In this document: one piece after another, positions 8,182 through 17,035 of the stretch
Layout of the letters: each line of letters begins with the position of its first letter
Numbering within the stretch: the first letter of the stretch is position 1
DNA from: a bacterium
GTDB lineage: Bacteria > Gemmatimonadota > Gemmatimonadetes > Longimicrobiales > RSA9
Length of the DNA: 64,000 nt
Direction of reading: 5' to 3'
Assembly (NCBI GenBank): GCA_003242735.1
Contig: QGVH01000021.1
Span: 1 to 64,000 of the forward strand
The notes under the pieces: model-generated
The model's input: only the letters and a program-made list of their open reading frames with translations
Told to the model about the DNA's origin: nothing
Database searches by the model: none
Position numbers and translations under genes: made by a program

Positions 8182-8679
8182 TTATCCCACCCCTACGACG
8201 CGGCTCCGGCGCTCGACGAGGACAACGTCGCGCCACACACCGTTCATCTCCCCGATCCGCTCGCGCACCCCGACCTCCCGGAACCCGTGCTTGCGGACCA
8301 GGGCACGGCTGGCTGTGTTCTCGGGGAAGATGCCGCCCTGGAGCGTCCAGAAGCCGAGGCGCTCGGACTCAGCGATCACCGCGGCCAGCAACGCGGAGCC
8401 CACCCCGCGGCCGCGCGCGTCCTCGGCGACGTAGACGCTCACTTCCGCGACCCCTCGGTACACGGACCGCCGCGACACCGGGCTCAGCGCCGCCCAACCC
8501 GCGATCCGGCCGTCCAGCGCGGCGACGAAGCGGCACGCGGGCAGGTGCGCTGCGTCCCAGGTCTCCCAATCGCCCGGGTCGGTCTCGAACGTGGCGTTGC
8601 CGGTCGCGATGCCCTGGCGGTAGATCTCGCGCACCGCGTCCCAGTGCCGCGGTTCGAGGGGCAAGACGGTGAGTTGCAC
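8182..8679 (-). CDS. GNAT N-acetyltransferase, phosphinothricin-acetyltransferase-like
   Basis: 165 residues from a GTG at 8679 preceded by GGGAGAT; the longer open frame has a low-complexity extension unlike the family. Diagnostic segments are IYRQGIATGNATFETDP near the N-terminus, VAEVSVYVAEDARGRGVGSALL (acetyl-CoA loop R/QxxGxG/A), LGFWTLQGGIFPENTASRALV and HGFREVGVRERIGEMNGVWRDVVL. These match the Pat/Bar/MddA group, which acetylates phosphinothricin, methionine sulfone or related amino acids. Most environmental members have unknown natural substrates, so a resistance role should not be assumed. It is divergent from the antiporter gene, with a 223-base intergenic region. Confidence 0.9.
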   Translation of the reverse strand: MQLTVLPLEPRHWDAVREIYRQGIATGNATFETDPGDWETWDAAHLPACRFVAALDGRIAGWAALSPVSRRSVYRGVAEVSVYVAEDARGRGVGSALLAAVIAESERLGFWTLQGGIFPENTASRALVRKHGFREVGVRERIGEMNGVWRDVVLVERRSRVVGVG

Positions 8680-8838
8680 GGCGTCATCTCCCTCACAGCA
8701 AGTGGAGCCCCGCCGGAAACCTGGCCGGGCCGCGACGGCCGGCCCGAGGTAAGGGGAACCGTCGGGGAGGCCGGCGTCAACCGCTCTTCCCGCCCCGGTC
8801 CTCCCTGCCCCGGCCCTCCGGGGAACCGCCGACTCCGC

Positions 8839-8870
8839 GCCCTCTTGCCCTCTCGCCCTCTCGCCCTCGC
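8839..8870. repeat. octamer tandem repeat GCCCTCTC, four units
   Basis: Four contiguous 8-base units (GCCCTCTT, GCCCTCTC, GCCCTCTC, GCCCTCGC) lie in the intergenic region between the divergent GNAT and antiporter genes, 33 bases upstream of the antiporter ATG. Such pyrimidine octamers can change copy number by slippage and are placed where they could affect the leader. Confidence 0.6.
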
Positions 8871-8902
8871 GCACCGCCTGGCCCGCGCTCATATTTCTCC
8901 GC

Positions 8903-10666
8903 ATGTTCGCTGTCGATCATCTGATCCTCGTGAGCGCGGTGCTGGTCCTGATCGGCATCGCGTCCAGCAAGCTCTCCAGCCGGATGGGCTTGCCCGTCCT
9001 CGTCCTGTTCCTCGGCGTCGGCCTCCTCGCCGGCTCGGAGGGCATCGGCGGCATCGAGTTCGAGAACTACGTCATCGCCCACGGCGTCGGCACGATCGCC
9101 CTGGCCATCATCCTGTTCGACGGCGGTCTCCGCACGTCCGCATCGAGTCTGAGGCAGGCGTGGGCGCCGGCCGTCGTCCTTGCGACCGTCGGCGTGCTCC
9201 TCACGTCACTCATCACAGGTCTCGCAGCGACCTGGATCCTGGACGTCTCGCTCCTGGAAGGGATGCTCCTGGGCTCGATCATCGGGTCCACGGATGCGGC
9301 GGCGGTGTTCGCGATCCTGCGGTCCAAGGGCGTGAGCGTGGTCCGCCACATCCGCTACACGCTCGAGGTCGAGAGCGCGTCCAACGACCCGATGGCGATC
9401 TTCCTGACCGTCGGGTTCCTCGAGGTCCTGATGGGCCGCATGGAACTCGGCCCGGACATCCTGTGGTTCCTGGTCCGCCAGATGGCGATCGGCGCGATCG
9501 CCGGGCTGGTGGTCGGCCGCGCGGCCGTCTACCTGCTGAACCGGATCAACCTCGAGGCCGCGGGCCTCTACCCGCTGCTCGCCGCCGCGGCCGGCTTCCT
9601 CTGCTACGGCGTCGCCGTGGCGCTCGGAGGGAGCGGCTTCCTGGGCATCTACATCGCGGGGATCATCATCGGGAACTCGCGGGTCGTCTTCCAGCGCGGC
9701 ATCCTGCTGTTCCACGACGGGGCCGCCTGGCTCGCCCAGATCGTGATGTTCGTCTTGCTCGGGCTGCTTGCCTTCCCGAGCCGGCTGGCCGAGGTGGCGG
9801 GGCCGGGGCTGCTGATCTCGGCGGCGCTGATCTTCGTGGCCCGGCCGGTCACGGTCTTCGCGCTGCTGCTCCCGTTCCGGTTCAACGTCCGCGAACTGGC
9901 CTTCGTCTCGTGGGTCGGGCTCAAGGGCGCTGTGCCCATCGTTCTCGCCACGTACCCGCTGATCTTCGGCCTTCCGAGCGGGAGGCTGCTGTTCGACGCC
10001 GTTTTCTTCGTCGTTCTGGTCTCCGCGATCAGCCAGGGCTGGACGCTGCCCCTGTTCGCCCGCGCCCTGGGGCTGGAGGAGCCGCCGCAGCCGGAGCCGC
10101 CCGTCGCCCTCGAGATCAGCTCGCTCCGCGATGTCGAGGCCGACATCGTCGAGTACTTCATCCAGCCCGAGTCGCGCTGCGCGGGCCGGGCCATCCGCGA
10201 GCTCGCGCTGCCCGACGGCGTGGTCGTCGCGATGATCTCGCGCGGCTCACGCCTCATCCCGCCGCGAGGCAGCACGCGCGTGCTCCCGGGCGACATCGTG
10301 TTCGTCGTGGTCCGGGAAGGCACCCGGCCGCTCGTGGATCGCGTGTTCGGCCCACGGGAGGCGTCGAGTGCGGTGCCCCAGGCCGTCGAGTTCCCCCTCC
10401 GCGGGGACACCACGATCGCCGAGCTGGCCGAGTTCTACGGCATCGAGCTGGAAGGCGATCGGGCGAAGACCCTCGACGAGCTGATCCGCGAGCGCATGGG
10501 CGCGGAAGGGGTGAAGGTGGACACGCGGGTGTTCGTGGACGGCATCTGCCTCCACGTCCGCGAGGTCATCGACGGCCGCGTCGAGCAGGTGGGCCTCCAG
10601 ATCACCGACACCGCCGAGATCGAGGGGACGCCGGCGGAGGAGGCGGCGCGAGAGGAGCGGGCCTGA
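8903..10666 (+). CDS. potassium/proton antiporter of the CPA1 NhaP2/CvrA type
   Basis: 587 residues. The first about 390 form 12-13 membrane helices of a CPA1 antiporter, with the ion-path segment GTIALAIILFDGGLRTS and STDAAAVFAILRSKG, and the inner-core segment GLKGAVPIVLATYPLIFGLP. A cytoplasmic RCK_C/TrkA_C domain follows (about 405-485, EADIVEYFIQPESRCAGRAI, LPGDIVFVVVREGT), then a CorC/HlyC-type C-terminal domain (about 495-575). This three-part layout is that of CvrA/NhaP2 K+(Na+)/H+ antiporters, giving pH and osmotic homeostasis at the inner membrane. The ATG at 8903 has no clear ribosome-binding site. Confidence 0.93.
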   Translation: MFAVDHLILVSAVLVLIGIASSKLSSRMGLPVLVLFLGVGLLAGSEGIGGIEFENYVIAHGVGTIALAIILFDGGLRTSASSLRQAWAPAVVLATVGVLLTSLITGLAATWILDVSLLEGMLLGSIIGSTDAAAVFAILRSKGVSVVRHIRYTLEVESASNDPMAIFLTVGFLEVLMGRMELGPDILWFLVRQMAIGAIAGLVVGRAAVYLLNRINLEAAGLYPLLAAAAGFLCYGVAVALGGSGFLGIYIAGIIIGNSRVVFQRGILLFHDGAAWLAQIVMFVLLGLLAFPSRLAEVAGPGLLISAALIFVARPVTVFALLLPFRFNVRELAFVSWVGLKGAVPIVLATYPLIFGLPSGRLLFDAVFFVVLVSAISQGWTLPLFARALGLEEPPQPEPPVALEISSLRDVEADIVEYFIQPESRCAGRAIRELALPDGVVVAMISRGSRLIPPRGSTRVLPGDIVFVVVREGTRPLVDRVFGPREASSAVPQAVEFPLRGDTTIAELAEFYGIELEGDRAKTLDELIRERMGAEGVKVDTRVFVDGICLHVREVIDGRVEQVGLQITDTAEIEGTPAEEAAREERA

Positions 10667-10707
10667 CCCGCGCACGTCCGCCGACGTCCCACCGCCCCCG
10701 CGCCGCT

Positions 10708-10745
10708 GCGAAGAGCCGGCGGGGCTTGTCCCGCCGGCTCTTCGC
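10708..10745. terminator. bidirectional hairpin between antiporter and metalloprotease genes
   Basis: A perfect 16-bp inverted repeat, GCGAAGAGCCGGCGGG / CCCGCCGGCTCTTCGC, with loop GCTTGT separates the convergent stops at 10666 (plus) and 10778 (minus). The AAGA/TCTT near the base of the stem gives a partial U stretch in either direction. Confidence 0.9.
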
Positions 10746-10777
10746 ACCGACCCCACCGCTGCCCGGCGTCCCGGGCC

Positions 10778-13285
10778 TCAGGTCCGCGGCGGCTCCAGGA
10801 GCCGCAGGATCTCCCGCCGCACGTCCTCCAGGTGCAGGCGCGTCATGGCATCCGCCGAACGACCAATGGCAGCGCGCACCCGGCGCTCCAGCTCGACCAG
10901 CTCGCCGCGCAACGCGGGCCGCACGTCCGAATTCGTCCGCGACGACGGCTGCGCCTGCTGGTTCGCCTGCGAGCCGTCCGACCGCGGGGCGGGCGGCCGG
11001 AGCAACCGCTCCACCGCCTCGAGGTAGGAGCGCTGGAGGTTCCGGCGGTACACGTCCACACGAACGCTGCCCGCAGTCAGCTCCGTCCACACTCCGTCCC
11101 GCAGGTCCGACAGCAGGTCCGCCAGCGTGTACGCGTCCTCCGAGCGGCCCGCCAGCGCTTCGTACTCGATCAGCCGGTTCATGCGCGCCTCGTTGAGCAG
11201 CAGGCCCAGCACGCGGGCCTGGGCGTCCCGGATCCGCGTGATCGCGCCTTCCGCCTCCACACGCCGCAGGATCTCCGGCTCGATGAAGTAGTCCGGCGTG
11301 CGGAACGCGTGCTCGTTGAGAAAGCGAACGGCCTCGCGCTGCCGCGCCTTGCTGACGGGCACGAAGCGCACGCCCGTGCCGTACTTCTCCTGCGACTCGG
11401 CGCCGCCGACGACCGCCGCGACGTGGCCCATGTAGCGCCCCCACTGGGCGATGGCCTGGTCGTACAACTCGCGCAGCAGGTCGTAGTCCTGGCCCGGCCG
11501 CTCCGCGGCCGGGAGCAACATCTCCATGACGCGACGCAGGTTCTTCAACGCCAGCGTCGTGGCCTTCACGGCGTCGGCATCGCCCACGGCCTCCGTCAGC
11601 GCGCCGGGGTCGTTGGGCGCGCCCGGCGTCTCGTACCGGAGCCACGGGATCGTGTCCTGCATGCGCGCCCACTGGTCCAGCACCGGCAACTCGTCGTCCG
11701 GCGTGCGGGCGCCCGGGATCGGCTTGTGCCCCCACATCACCGCGAAGCGGTCGTACGGCCCGATCTGCGGCACCAGTAGCTCGACGGGAATGCTGTCCTC
11801 CGGCTGCGCCACGTAGTTGAAGCGCGAATAGTCCATGAGCGTCGCCACATGGCCGCCCATGCGCCGCAGGAACGTGACGCTGCGCAGGCTGTCCACCGGG
11901 TAGGTGGAGCTGGCCTTCATGTTGTGCGGGAAGCCGATGGCGTGGCCGACCTCGTGAGATACCACGTACTCGACCAGCCGCCCCATCAGCGAGTCCGGGA
12001 GCGGCAGCTCCCGCGCACGAGGATCCAGCGGCCCGACCTGGATGAAGTACCAGTTGCGCAGCAGGTTCATCACGTTGTGGTACATGTTGACTTCGGCCTT
12101 GATGATCTCCCCCGTGCGCGGGTCCACGATCTGGCCGCCCGTCGCGTTCTGTACGGTCGAAGGCCGCCAGTAGATCACCGAATGCCGCGCGTCGTGCATC
12201 GACCAGTCGGGGTCTTCCTCCGGCGCCGGCGCTTCGCGGGCGACGATGGCGTTGCGGAACCCCGCCTCCTCGAACGCCGGCTGCCACGCCTCGACCCCCT
12301 TCTTCACCCACGGCACCAGCCACTCCGGCGTCGCCGGGTCGATCCAGAACACGATCGGCTTCACCGGCTCGGAGACCTCCGCGGACGGATCCTTCTTCTC
12401 CAGACGGAACCGGTGGATGTAGCGCCGCTCCTCGGCGCGGTGCGCGTCACGGCCGTAGTCGATCAGAGAGGTGGAGATGTAGCCCACGCGACGGTCGTGC
12501 AGCCGCGGCATCATCGGCTGCTCCGGCAGCCGCAGCATGCTCCAGTGCACACGCACCGTCGCGGGCACGGACCTCGTACTCTGTGAGCCGGCCTGCTGCC
12601 CGCCCTGCGCCGGCCTCAGCGTGCCCGTCTGGATGGCCTCGACCTCGATGTTCTCCGGGAACGCCGCGACGTGTTCGATCCAGGAGCGATCGCTCGCCAC
12701 GCTCTCCACCGCAGCGAACTCCGGCGTGTTGCCCGTGTAGAGCCGGGTCACGTCGATCACCGCAGCGCTGTCCGGGCCGTACGCCTCGATGTCGAAGCTC
12801 GCCAGGATCGCGCCCCGCGCCATCTCCGACACCGCGCGATAGATCGAACGGGTCGAGTCGGCGACGACCGAGTACGCGTGCTGCCGGATGTAGATCCGGT
12901 GGCCGCGACGCTCCCAGCGCACCACCTGGCTCGCCCGGCCGCCACCACCCATCGTGCTCTGCACCGCGGTCCTCCGCACCACCAGCATGTCCTTCCCGAG
13001 CTCCGAGCGCGGGATCTCGAAGTACAGCTTATCGCCGATCTGATGGGTGATGAACAGGCCGCGCTTGGTCACCGCGTCCGGCGTGATCACGCGGGCGTAC
13101 GGACGGGGTTGCGCCGCGCCCGACCGCCGCGGGCCCGACGCCGAGTCCTGGCTCGCGCCACCCGCCTGCGGAGCGGGCGCGGGTCGCGGCGCGGGCCGCT
13201 CACCTGAACGGAGGGAACAGCCGGAGCCGGCAAGCGCCGCCGCGAACACGGCGGCGAGGAACGGAGAGAAGCGGCGTCGCTCCAT
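10778..13285 (-). CDS. zinc-dependent metalloprotease lipoprotein (DUF5117/DUF4953 type)
   Basis: 835 residues. The lipobox LAGSGC places the lipid-modified Cys at 23, followed by a Pro/Ala/Ser-rich spacer, so the protein should be tethered to the envelope. The zinc site is HEVGHAIGFPHN (His444, Glu445, His448, His454), an extended metzincin-style HExxHxxGxxH. The flanking SSTYPVDSLRSVTFLRRMGG and ATLMDYSRFNYVAQPED supplies the downstream Met-turn-like segment. Length and motifs match the large secreted zinc-dependent metalloproteases of Bacteroidetes and Gemmatimonadota annotated with DUF5117, DUF5118 and DUF4953. Substrates are unknown. It is divergent from the Xre/RES pair and probably monocistronic. 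Confidence 0.9.
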   Translation of the reverse strand: MERRRFSPFLAAVFAAALAGSGCSLRSGERPAPRPAPAPQAGGASQDSASGPRRSGAAQPRPYARVITPDAVTKRGLFITHQIGDKLYFEIPRSELGKDMLVVRRTAVQSTMGGGGRASQVVRWERRGHRIYIRQHAYSVVADSTRSIYRAVSEMARGAILASFDIEAYGPDSAAVIDVTRLYTGNTPEFAAVESVASDRSWIEHVAAFPENIEVEAIQTGTLRPAQGGQQAGSQSTRSVPATVRVHWSMLRLPEQPMMPRLHDRRVGYISTSLIDYGRDAHRAEERRYIHRFRLEKKDPSAEVSEPVKPIVFWIDPATPEWLVPWVKKGVEAWQPAFEEAGFRNAIVAREAPAPEEDPDWSMHDARHSVIYWRPSTVQNATGGQIVDPRTGEIIKAEVNMYHNVMNLLRNWYFIQVGPLDPRARELPLPDSLMGRLVEYVVSHEVGHAIGFPHNMKASSTYPVDSLRSVTFLRRMGGHVATLMDYSRFNYVAQPEDSIPVELLVPQIGPYDRFAVMWGHKPIPGARTPDDELPVLDQWARMQDTIPWLRYETPGAPNDPGALTEAVGDADAVKATTLALKNLRRVMEMLLPAAERPGQDYDLLRELYDQAIAQWGRYMGHVAAVVGGAESQEKYGTGVRFVPVSKARQREAVRFLNEHAFRTPDYFIEPEILRRVEAEGAITRIRDAQARVLGLLLNEARMNRLIEYEALAGRSEDAYTLADLLSDLRDGVWTELTAGSVRVDVYRRNLQRSYLEAVERLLRPPAPRSDGSQANQQAQPSSRTNSDVRPALRGELVELERRVRAAIGRSADAMTRLHLEDVRREILRLLEPPRT

Positions 13286-13464
13286 GATGACCTTCCGGGG
13301 ATTCGATCGGAACGGCTGGCCGGCGCGGGGAGAGCCCCGGCACCGCCGTGGCTGGAACGGCGGCCAATTTCGGCCGCCGCCCCGCCGACTGTCCAGCCCG
13401 CACCGCAGCCCGCGTCCTGTCCAGCCTACGACCCGGCCCGCCGGCCACCGCGGCGCGTCCGGTC

Positions 13465-13493
13465 TTGCACGTGAAAGATCATTGCGTTATGAT
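13465..13493 (+). promoter_or_regulatory. sigma-70-like promoter of the toxin-antitoxin operon with overlapping palindrome
   Basis: TTGCAC (13465-13470), a 17-base spacer and TATGAT (13488-13493) form a near-consensus promoter, unusually strong for this GC-rich sequence. Transcription would start at about 13500, directly at the antitoxin start codons (GTG 13499, ATG 13502), so the mRNA would be leaderless or nearly so. The inverted repeat ATCAT-TGCGTT-ATGAT (13478-13493) overlaps the -10 and is a plausible operator for the Xre antitoxin. Confidence 0.7.
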
Positions 13494-13501
13494 TGCAGGT
13501 G

Positions 13502-13882
13502 ATGGGTACCGCGAGACCCGCCGCACTCCCCGCGCCGGAGCCCGGCGCCGTCCTCGCCAAGGCCGTCCTCGCGGCCGCGGCACGGCTCGGCGTGCGTCAG
13601 CGCGCCCTGGCCGCCGTGCTGGGCGCCAGCGAGGCGTCCGTGTCGAGACTCCAGCGCGGCCGGCGCATTGACCCGTCGAGCAAGGAGGGCGAGCTCGCTC
13701 TGCTGTTCCTGCGGCTCTACCGGTCGCTGGACGCCCTGGTCGGCGGCAACGATTCCCAGGCGCGGGCGTGGTTGCACGCCTACAACGACCACCTGGGCGG
13801 CGTGCCCGCGGAGCGGATCCGGACCGTGGAGGGGCTGGTCGATGTCGTCCAGTATCTGGACGCGCTGCGCGGGCGCCTCTGA
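13502..13882 (+). CDS. Xre/MbcA/ParS-family antitoxin
   Basis: 126 residues from ATG 13502 (upstream in-frame GTG 13499 and TTG 13493 are alternatives). The N-terminal half is a Xre-type helix-turn-helix (LAKAVLAAAARLGVRQRALA, LGASEASVSRLQRGRR). The C-terminal half is the MbcA/ParS/Xre toxin-binding domain (LALLFLRLYRSLDALVGGN, ARAWLHAYNDHLGGVPAERI, GLVDVVQYLDALRGRL). Such antitoxins neutralise RES-domain toxins by covering the active site and repress their own operon. The downstream RES gene overlaps this one in another frame, as expected for a type II module. Confidence 0.93.
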   Translation: MGTARPAALPAPEPGAVLAKAVLAAAARLGVRQRALAAVLGASEASVSRLQRGRRIDPSSKEGELALLFLRLYRSLDALVGGNDSQARAWLHAYNDHLGGVPAERIRTVEGLVDVVQYLDALRGRL

Positions 13883-14594
13883 GCTGCGGCCGCTGCGGCT
13901 GGACCCGTGGCGCGTGGTGGAGGCGCAGCACCGGGTCTCGACGCGCAAGCTGGTGGACACGCTCGAGGAGCAGGCGCTGCTCGAGGACCTGATCGAGAGC
14001 GCGAAACCGCCGGATCCCACGGGCGGCCGGCTCCACTACCTCCTCGCCACGCCGTTTCGTTATCCCCCGCTGCGTCACGGCTCGCGGTTCGGCACGCGGG
14101 CGGAGCGCGGGATCTGGTACGGCTCGGAGACGCAGCGCGGGGCGTTCGCCGAGGTCGCCTACTACCGGCTGGTGTTCCTGGAAGGCACGCACGCGGACCT
14201 GGGCCCGGTCTCCACGCAGCTCACGGCGTTCAGGGCGCACGCCCGTTCGGAGCGGGGTGTCGACCTGGTGGCGCCGCCGTTCGCGGCGTACCGGGACGTC
14301 ATCGCGTCGCCCGTGGATTACACGGAGACGCAGGCCCTCGGCCGCGCAATGCGTGAGGCGGGCGTGGAGCTGTTCCGCTACCCGTCGGCACGCGCGCCGG
14401 GCGAGGTGAACGTGGGCGCGTTCACGCCGGCCGTGTTCGCCGGCTCACGCCCGCGCTCGCTGGAGACGTGGCAGTGCACGGCGACGCGCGCGCTGGTCGA
14501 GTTCGCGAAGCTGGATTACTTCCGGCGGGCTTCGTTCAGCTTTCCGCGCGAGGCGTTCCTCGTGGACGGCCGGCTGCCGACGCCGGCGCTCTAG
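13842..14594 (+). CDS. RES-domain toxin (NAD+ phosphorylase family)
   Basis: About 250 residues from the ATG at 13842, which overlaps the antitoxin by 41 bases; a later non-ATG start near the antitoxin stop is possible, because the conserved protein begins at about LRLDPWRVVEAQHRVSTRKL. The RES core is clear: RLHYLLATPFRYPPLRHGSR, RAERGIWYGSETQRGAFAEV (AYYR follows), and VFAGSRPRSLETWQC. These hold the Arg, Glu and Ser positions that name the domain. RES toxins (MbcT, Res) degrade NAD+ and stop growth when unneutralised. Proximity to the Xre/MbcA antitoxin supports a complete pair. Confidence 0.92.
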   Translation: MSSSIWTRCAGASELRPLRLDPWRVVEAQHRVSTRKLVDTLEEQALLEDLIESAKPPDPTGGRLHYLLATPFRYPPLRHGSRFGTRAERGIWYGSETQRGAFAEVAYYRLVFLEGTHADLGPVSTQLTAFRAHARSERGVDLVAPPFAAYRDVIASPVDYTETQALGRAMREAGVELFRYPSARAPGEVNVGAFTPAVFAGSRPRSLETWQCTATRALVEFAKLDYFRRASFSFPREAFLVDGRLPTPAL

Positions 14595-15337
14595 TGCTCC
14601 GCTCTCCTCCGCGTTCTCCGCGGCTCCAGCTCACGTGGAGCGCACGGGGTTCCCACCGAGACGAGGATTTCTTGGCTCGCGCGGAGGCGGGGATAGCGCA
14701 GAGAGGGTGGCCGGGCTGCGTTCATCTCGCAGCCGAGCGTTCCTCGCCCGGAGCCACGTTCATCACGAACGCGGTTTCTGCCGGTGGGACCGGAGCTCAT
14801 CTCGCCGGCGGCCTGCCGCAGCAGCGCCCGCTCCGCCGGGGTGCGGCCGTGCAGCGCAGCGCACCCGCCTGGCGAGCCGCGGCAAAGTCCCTCACGCGCC
14901 CGCTCGTCTTCAGCACACCCTCCAGCACGGTGCCCGGCGCTGCCGGGATCGCGGCAAAGGCCCACACTCGTCTCTGTGCGGCGCTGCGTCATGGAAATTG
15001 GGTGCGCCGGACGCGGCAAAGTCCCAACTCGTCGCTCCGCGACTCGGCGTCTTGGGAGTTCGCCGCGCTCGGGGCGGCGAAGTTCCCGTACATCGCCGCA
15101 CAGCCTCGCAACCCTGGACGTTTGCTGCGCTCGGCAGGGCGAGGTCCGCTTCCGGGAGGCGGGTGAACCGGGTTCTGGGACTCGGCCGCCGCCAGCACGG
15201 TCGGATCCCCACGCGGCCGCCACCCGGCGCAAACCACGAGAATTCTGGATACCGCCCCGAAGTCTCCGCAGCGTCGAGGCTCCAGCGCCCCCGGCACCCT
15301 CGCCTCTGCCGACGCCCTGGCCCTCTCAGACGAGCGC
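14595..15337. other. gene-free stretch downstream of the toxin
   Basis: No frame here has family similarity, a convincing start or coding-like codon bias relative to its alternatives. The second half (from about 14879) is occupied by a degenerate tandem repeat described separately. The rest shows no gene I can support. Confidence 0.6.
14879..15150. repeat. degenerate tandem repeat, period about 62 bp
   Basis: The 13-mer GCGGCAAAGTCCC or close variants occurs at 14879, 14951, 15013 and 15074 (steps of 72, 62 and 61), with a fifth weak copy near 15136. Similarity extends through the unit: ACTCGTC follows the head in units 2 and 3, and GCGCTCGG ends units 3 and 4. A similar block occurs near 40395. 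Function unknown. Confidence 0.75.
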
Positions 15338-17035
15338 TCAGAACCCTGGCGGCCGCCGCAGGTGGAACCCGGTCGCCTCCTGATAAGCCATCGCCACCCT
15401 CAGCGCCTCCGCCTCGCCCCACAGCTTGCCGACGAACGAGATGCTCACCGGCGTGCCGGCTTCGGTGAAGCCGCTGGGCACCACCACCGTCGGGTGGCCG
15501 GTGAGGTTGGTGAGCAGCAACACGTCCTGTGCGAAGGAGGGCGTGACGAAGACGTCGATGCCCCGCATGGCCTCGTGCATCCGCCGGATGAGGTCGCTGC
15601 GGACGCGGTTCGCCTGGATGTACTCGACCGCGGGGATGAACCGCGCCTGCCGGAACGAGTTGGGCCAACTGCTGCGCTCGATCTCGTCCACCCGGCCGCT
15701 GCGGGTCAGCTCGTCGAACGCGGCGGCGGACTCGGCGCTGAGGATGATGCGCAGCGAGGCGAGGGGGAGGCCGTCGGGCAGCTCGAAGGGGACGAGTTCC
15801 AGGCCGAGGTCGTTGCGCAGCACGTCGAGCGCGGCCCGGTCGAACGCGCGGGTCGGGCTCTCTCCCTCCGCCTCGAAGGCGCTCTTCAGGTAGCCCACGC
15901 GGATCTCCCCGAGCGGCCGCGACGCGTCCCAGACGAACGGCACGTCGCGGACCGTCGGATCGTGCCCATCGGGGCCGTGGATGGCGTGGAACACGAGCGC
16001 GCAGTCCTCCACGGAGCGGCAGATCGGGCCGATCTTGTCCATGCTCCAGGACAGCGCCATCGCGCCGTGGCGGCTGACCCGGCCGTACGTGGGCCGCAGC
16101 CCCGTGGCGCCACACCGCGTGGACGGCGAGACGATGGAGCCATGCGTCTCCGTGCCGATACTGAAGCCGACGAGCCCCGCGACCGTCGCCGCGGCGGAGC
16201 CTGCGGACGAGCCGCTGGAGCCCTGCTCGAGGTTCCACGGGTTCCTGGTCTGCCCGCCGAACCACTGGTCGCCCATCGCCAGCGCGCCGACGGTGAGCTT
16301 GGCGACGAGGATCGCGCCGGCCTCGTCGAGCCGACGCACGACGGTGGCGTCCTCGTCGATCACCTGGTCCTTGTACGGTGCGGCGCCCCACGTCGTCGGG
16401 TAGCCCTTCGTCGCCAGCAGGTCCTTGACGCCCCAGGGGATGCCGTGCAGCGGGCCGCGGTAGCGCCCCGCCTTGATCTCCGCATCCGCTTGCTCGGCCT
16501 GCCGCAGCGCACGCTCCTCCGTCAGGGTGACGACGCAGTGCAGCTTGGGGTCGTAGCGCTCGAGCCGCTCCAGGTACAGGTGCGTCAGCTCGGTGGCCGT
16601 GACCTGGCGCGTGCGGATCAACTCCGCGAGCCGCGTGACCGGCCAGAACGCCAGCTCCTCGAGGTCCGCCGGCCGCTCGACCGGCTCGACGGCGCTCTTG
16701 CGGAGCGCGCTGGGACCGGAGGGCAACGGCACGCCCGGCGGCTGTGGGTCGAAGTACAGCGCGGGCGCGACGGAGTTGGGCAGCGGGTACTCCCGCAGCC
16801 GCTCGTAGTCGGCCGCGAACCGGTTCAGCCCGCGCACCATCTCCTCGCGCTGCTGGTCCGTGAACGTCAGCCCGGCGATCCGCTCCGCCTGCGCGATCAT
16901 CTCCTTCGTGACGCGCTGCCCCTCCTGAGCCTGCGCCCACAGCACGCCGGGCAAGAGCGTGCCGCCGAGTCCGATGGACGAGAAGTAGGCGAGGAAGGCA
17001 CGGCGGTCGAGCGCAGGCGGGTTGGCTGAAGACAT
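15338..17035 (-). CDS. amidase-signature hydrolase with Tat signal
   Basis: 565 residues. Twin Arg (DRRAFL, residues 11-12) followed by a hydrophobic stretch and AQA indicates a Tat-exported protein. The amidase signature triad can be placed: Lys204 (GVKDLLATKG), cis-Ser276 in QGSSGSSAGSAAA, and nucleophile Ser300 in GTETHGSIVSPS. The family includes GatA, fatty-acid amide hydrolases and many nitrogen-scavenging amidases. The absence of gatB/gatC neighbours and the export signal argue against a tRNA-dependent amidotransferase. The ATG at 17035 is preferred over the GTG at 17041 because GGAGG lies 8 bases upstream. Substrate unknown. Confidence 0.9.
   Translation of the reverse strand: MSSANPPALDRRAFLAYFSSIGLGGTLLPGVLWAQAQEGQRVTKEMIAQAERIAGLTFTDQQREEMVRGLNRFAADYERLREYPLPNSVAPALYFDPQPPGVPLPSGPSALRKSAVEPVERPADLEELAFWPVTRLAELIRTRQVTATELTHLYLERLERYDPKLHCVVTLTEERALRQAEQADAEIKAGRYRGPLHGIPWGVKDLLATKGYPTTWGAAPYKDQVIDEDATVVRRLDEAGAILVAKLTVGALAMGDQWFGGQTRNPWNLEQGSSGSSAGSAAATVAGLVGFSIGTETHGSIVSPSTRCGATGLRPTYGRVSRHGAMALSWSMDKIGPICRSVEDCALVFHAIHGPDGHDPTVRDVPFVWDASRPLGEIRVGYLKSAFEAEGESPTRAFDRAALDVLRNDLGLELVPFELPDGLPLASLRIILSAESAAAFDELTRSGRVDEIERSSWPNSFRQARFIPAVEYIQANRVRSDLIRRMHEAMRGIDVFVTPSFAQDVLLLTNLTGHPTVVVPSGFTEAGTPVSISFVGKLWGEAEALRVAMAYQEATGFHLRRPPGF

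Noticed and set aside
8182..8679. Phosphinothricin (herbicide) resistance gene
   Set aside because: The GNAT family match is good, but chromosomal members usually act on other amino acids; no resistance context is present.
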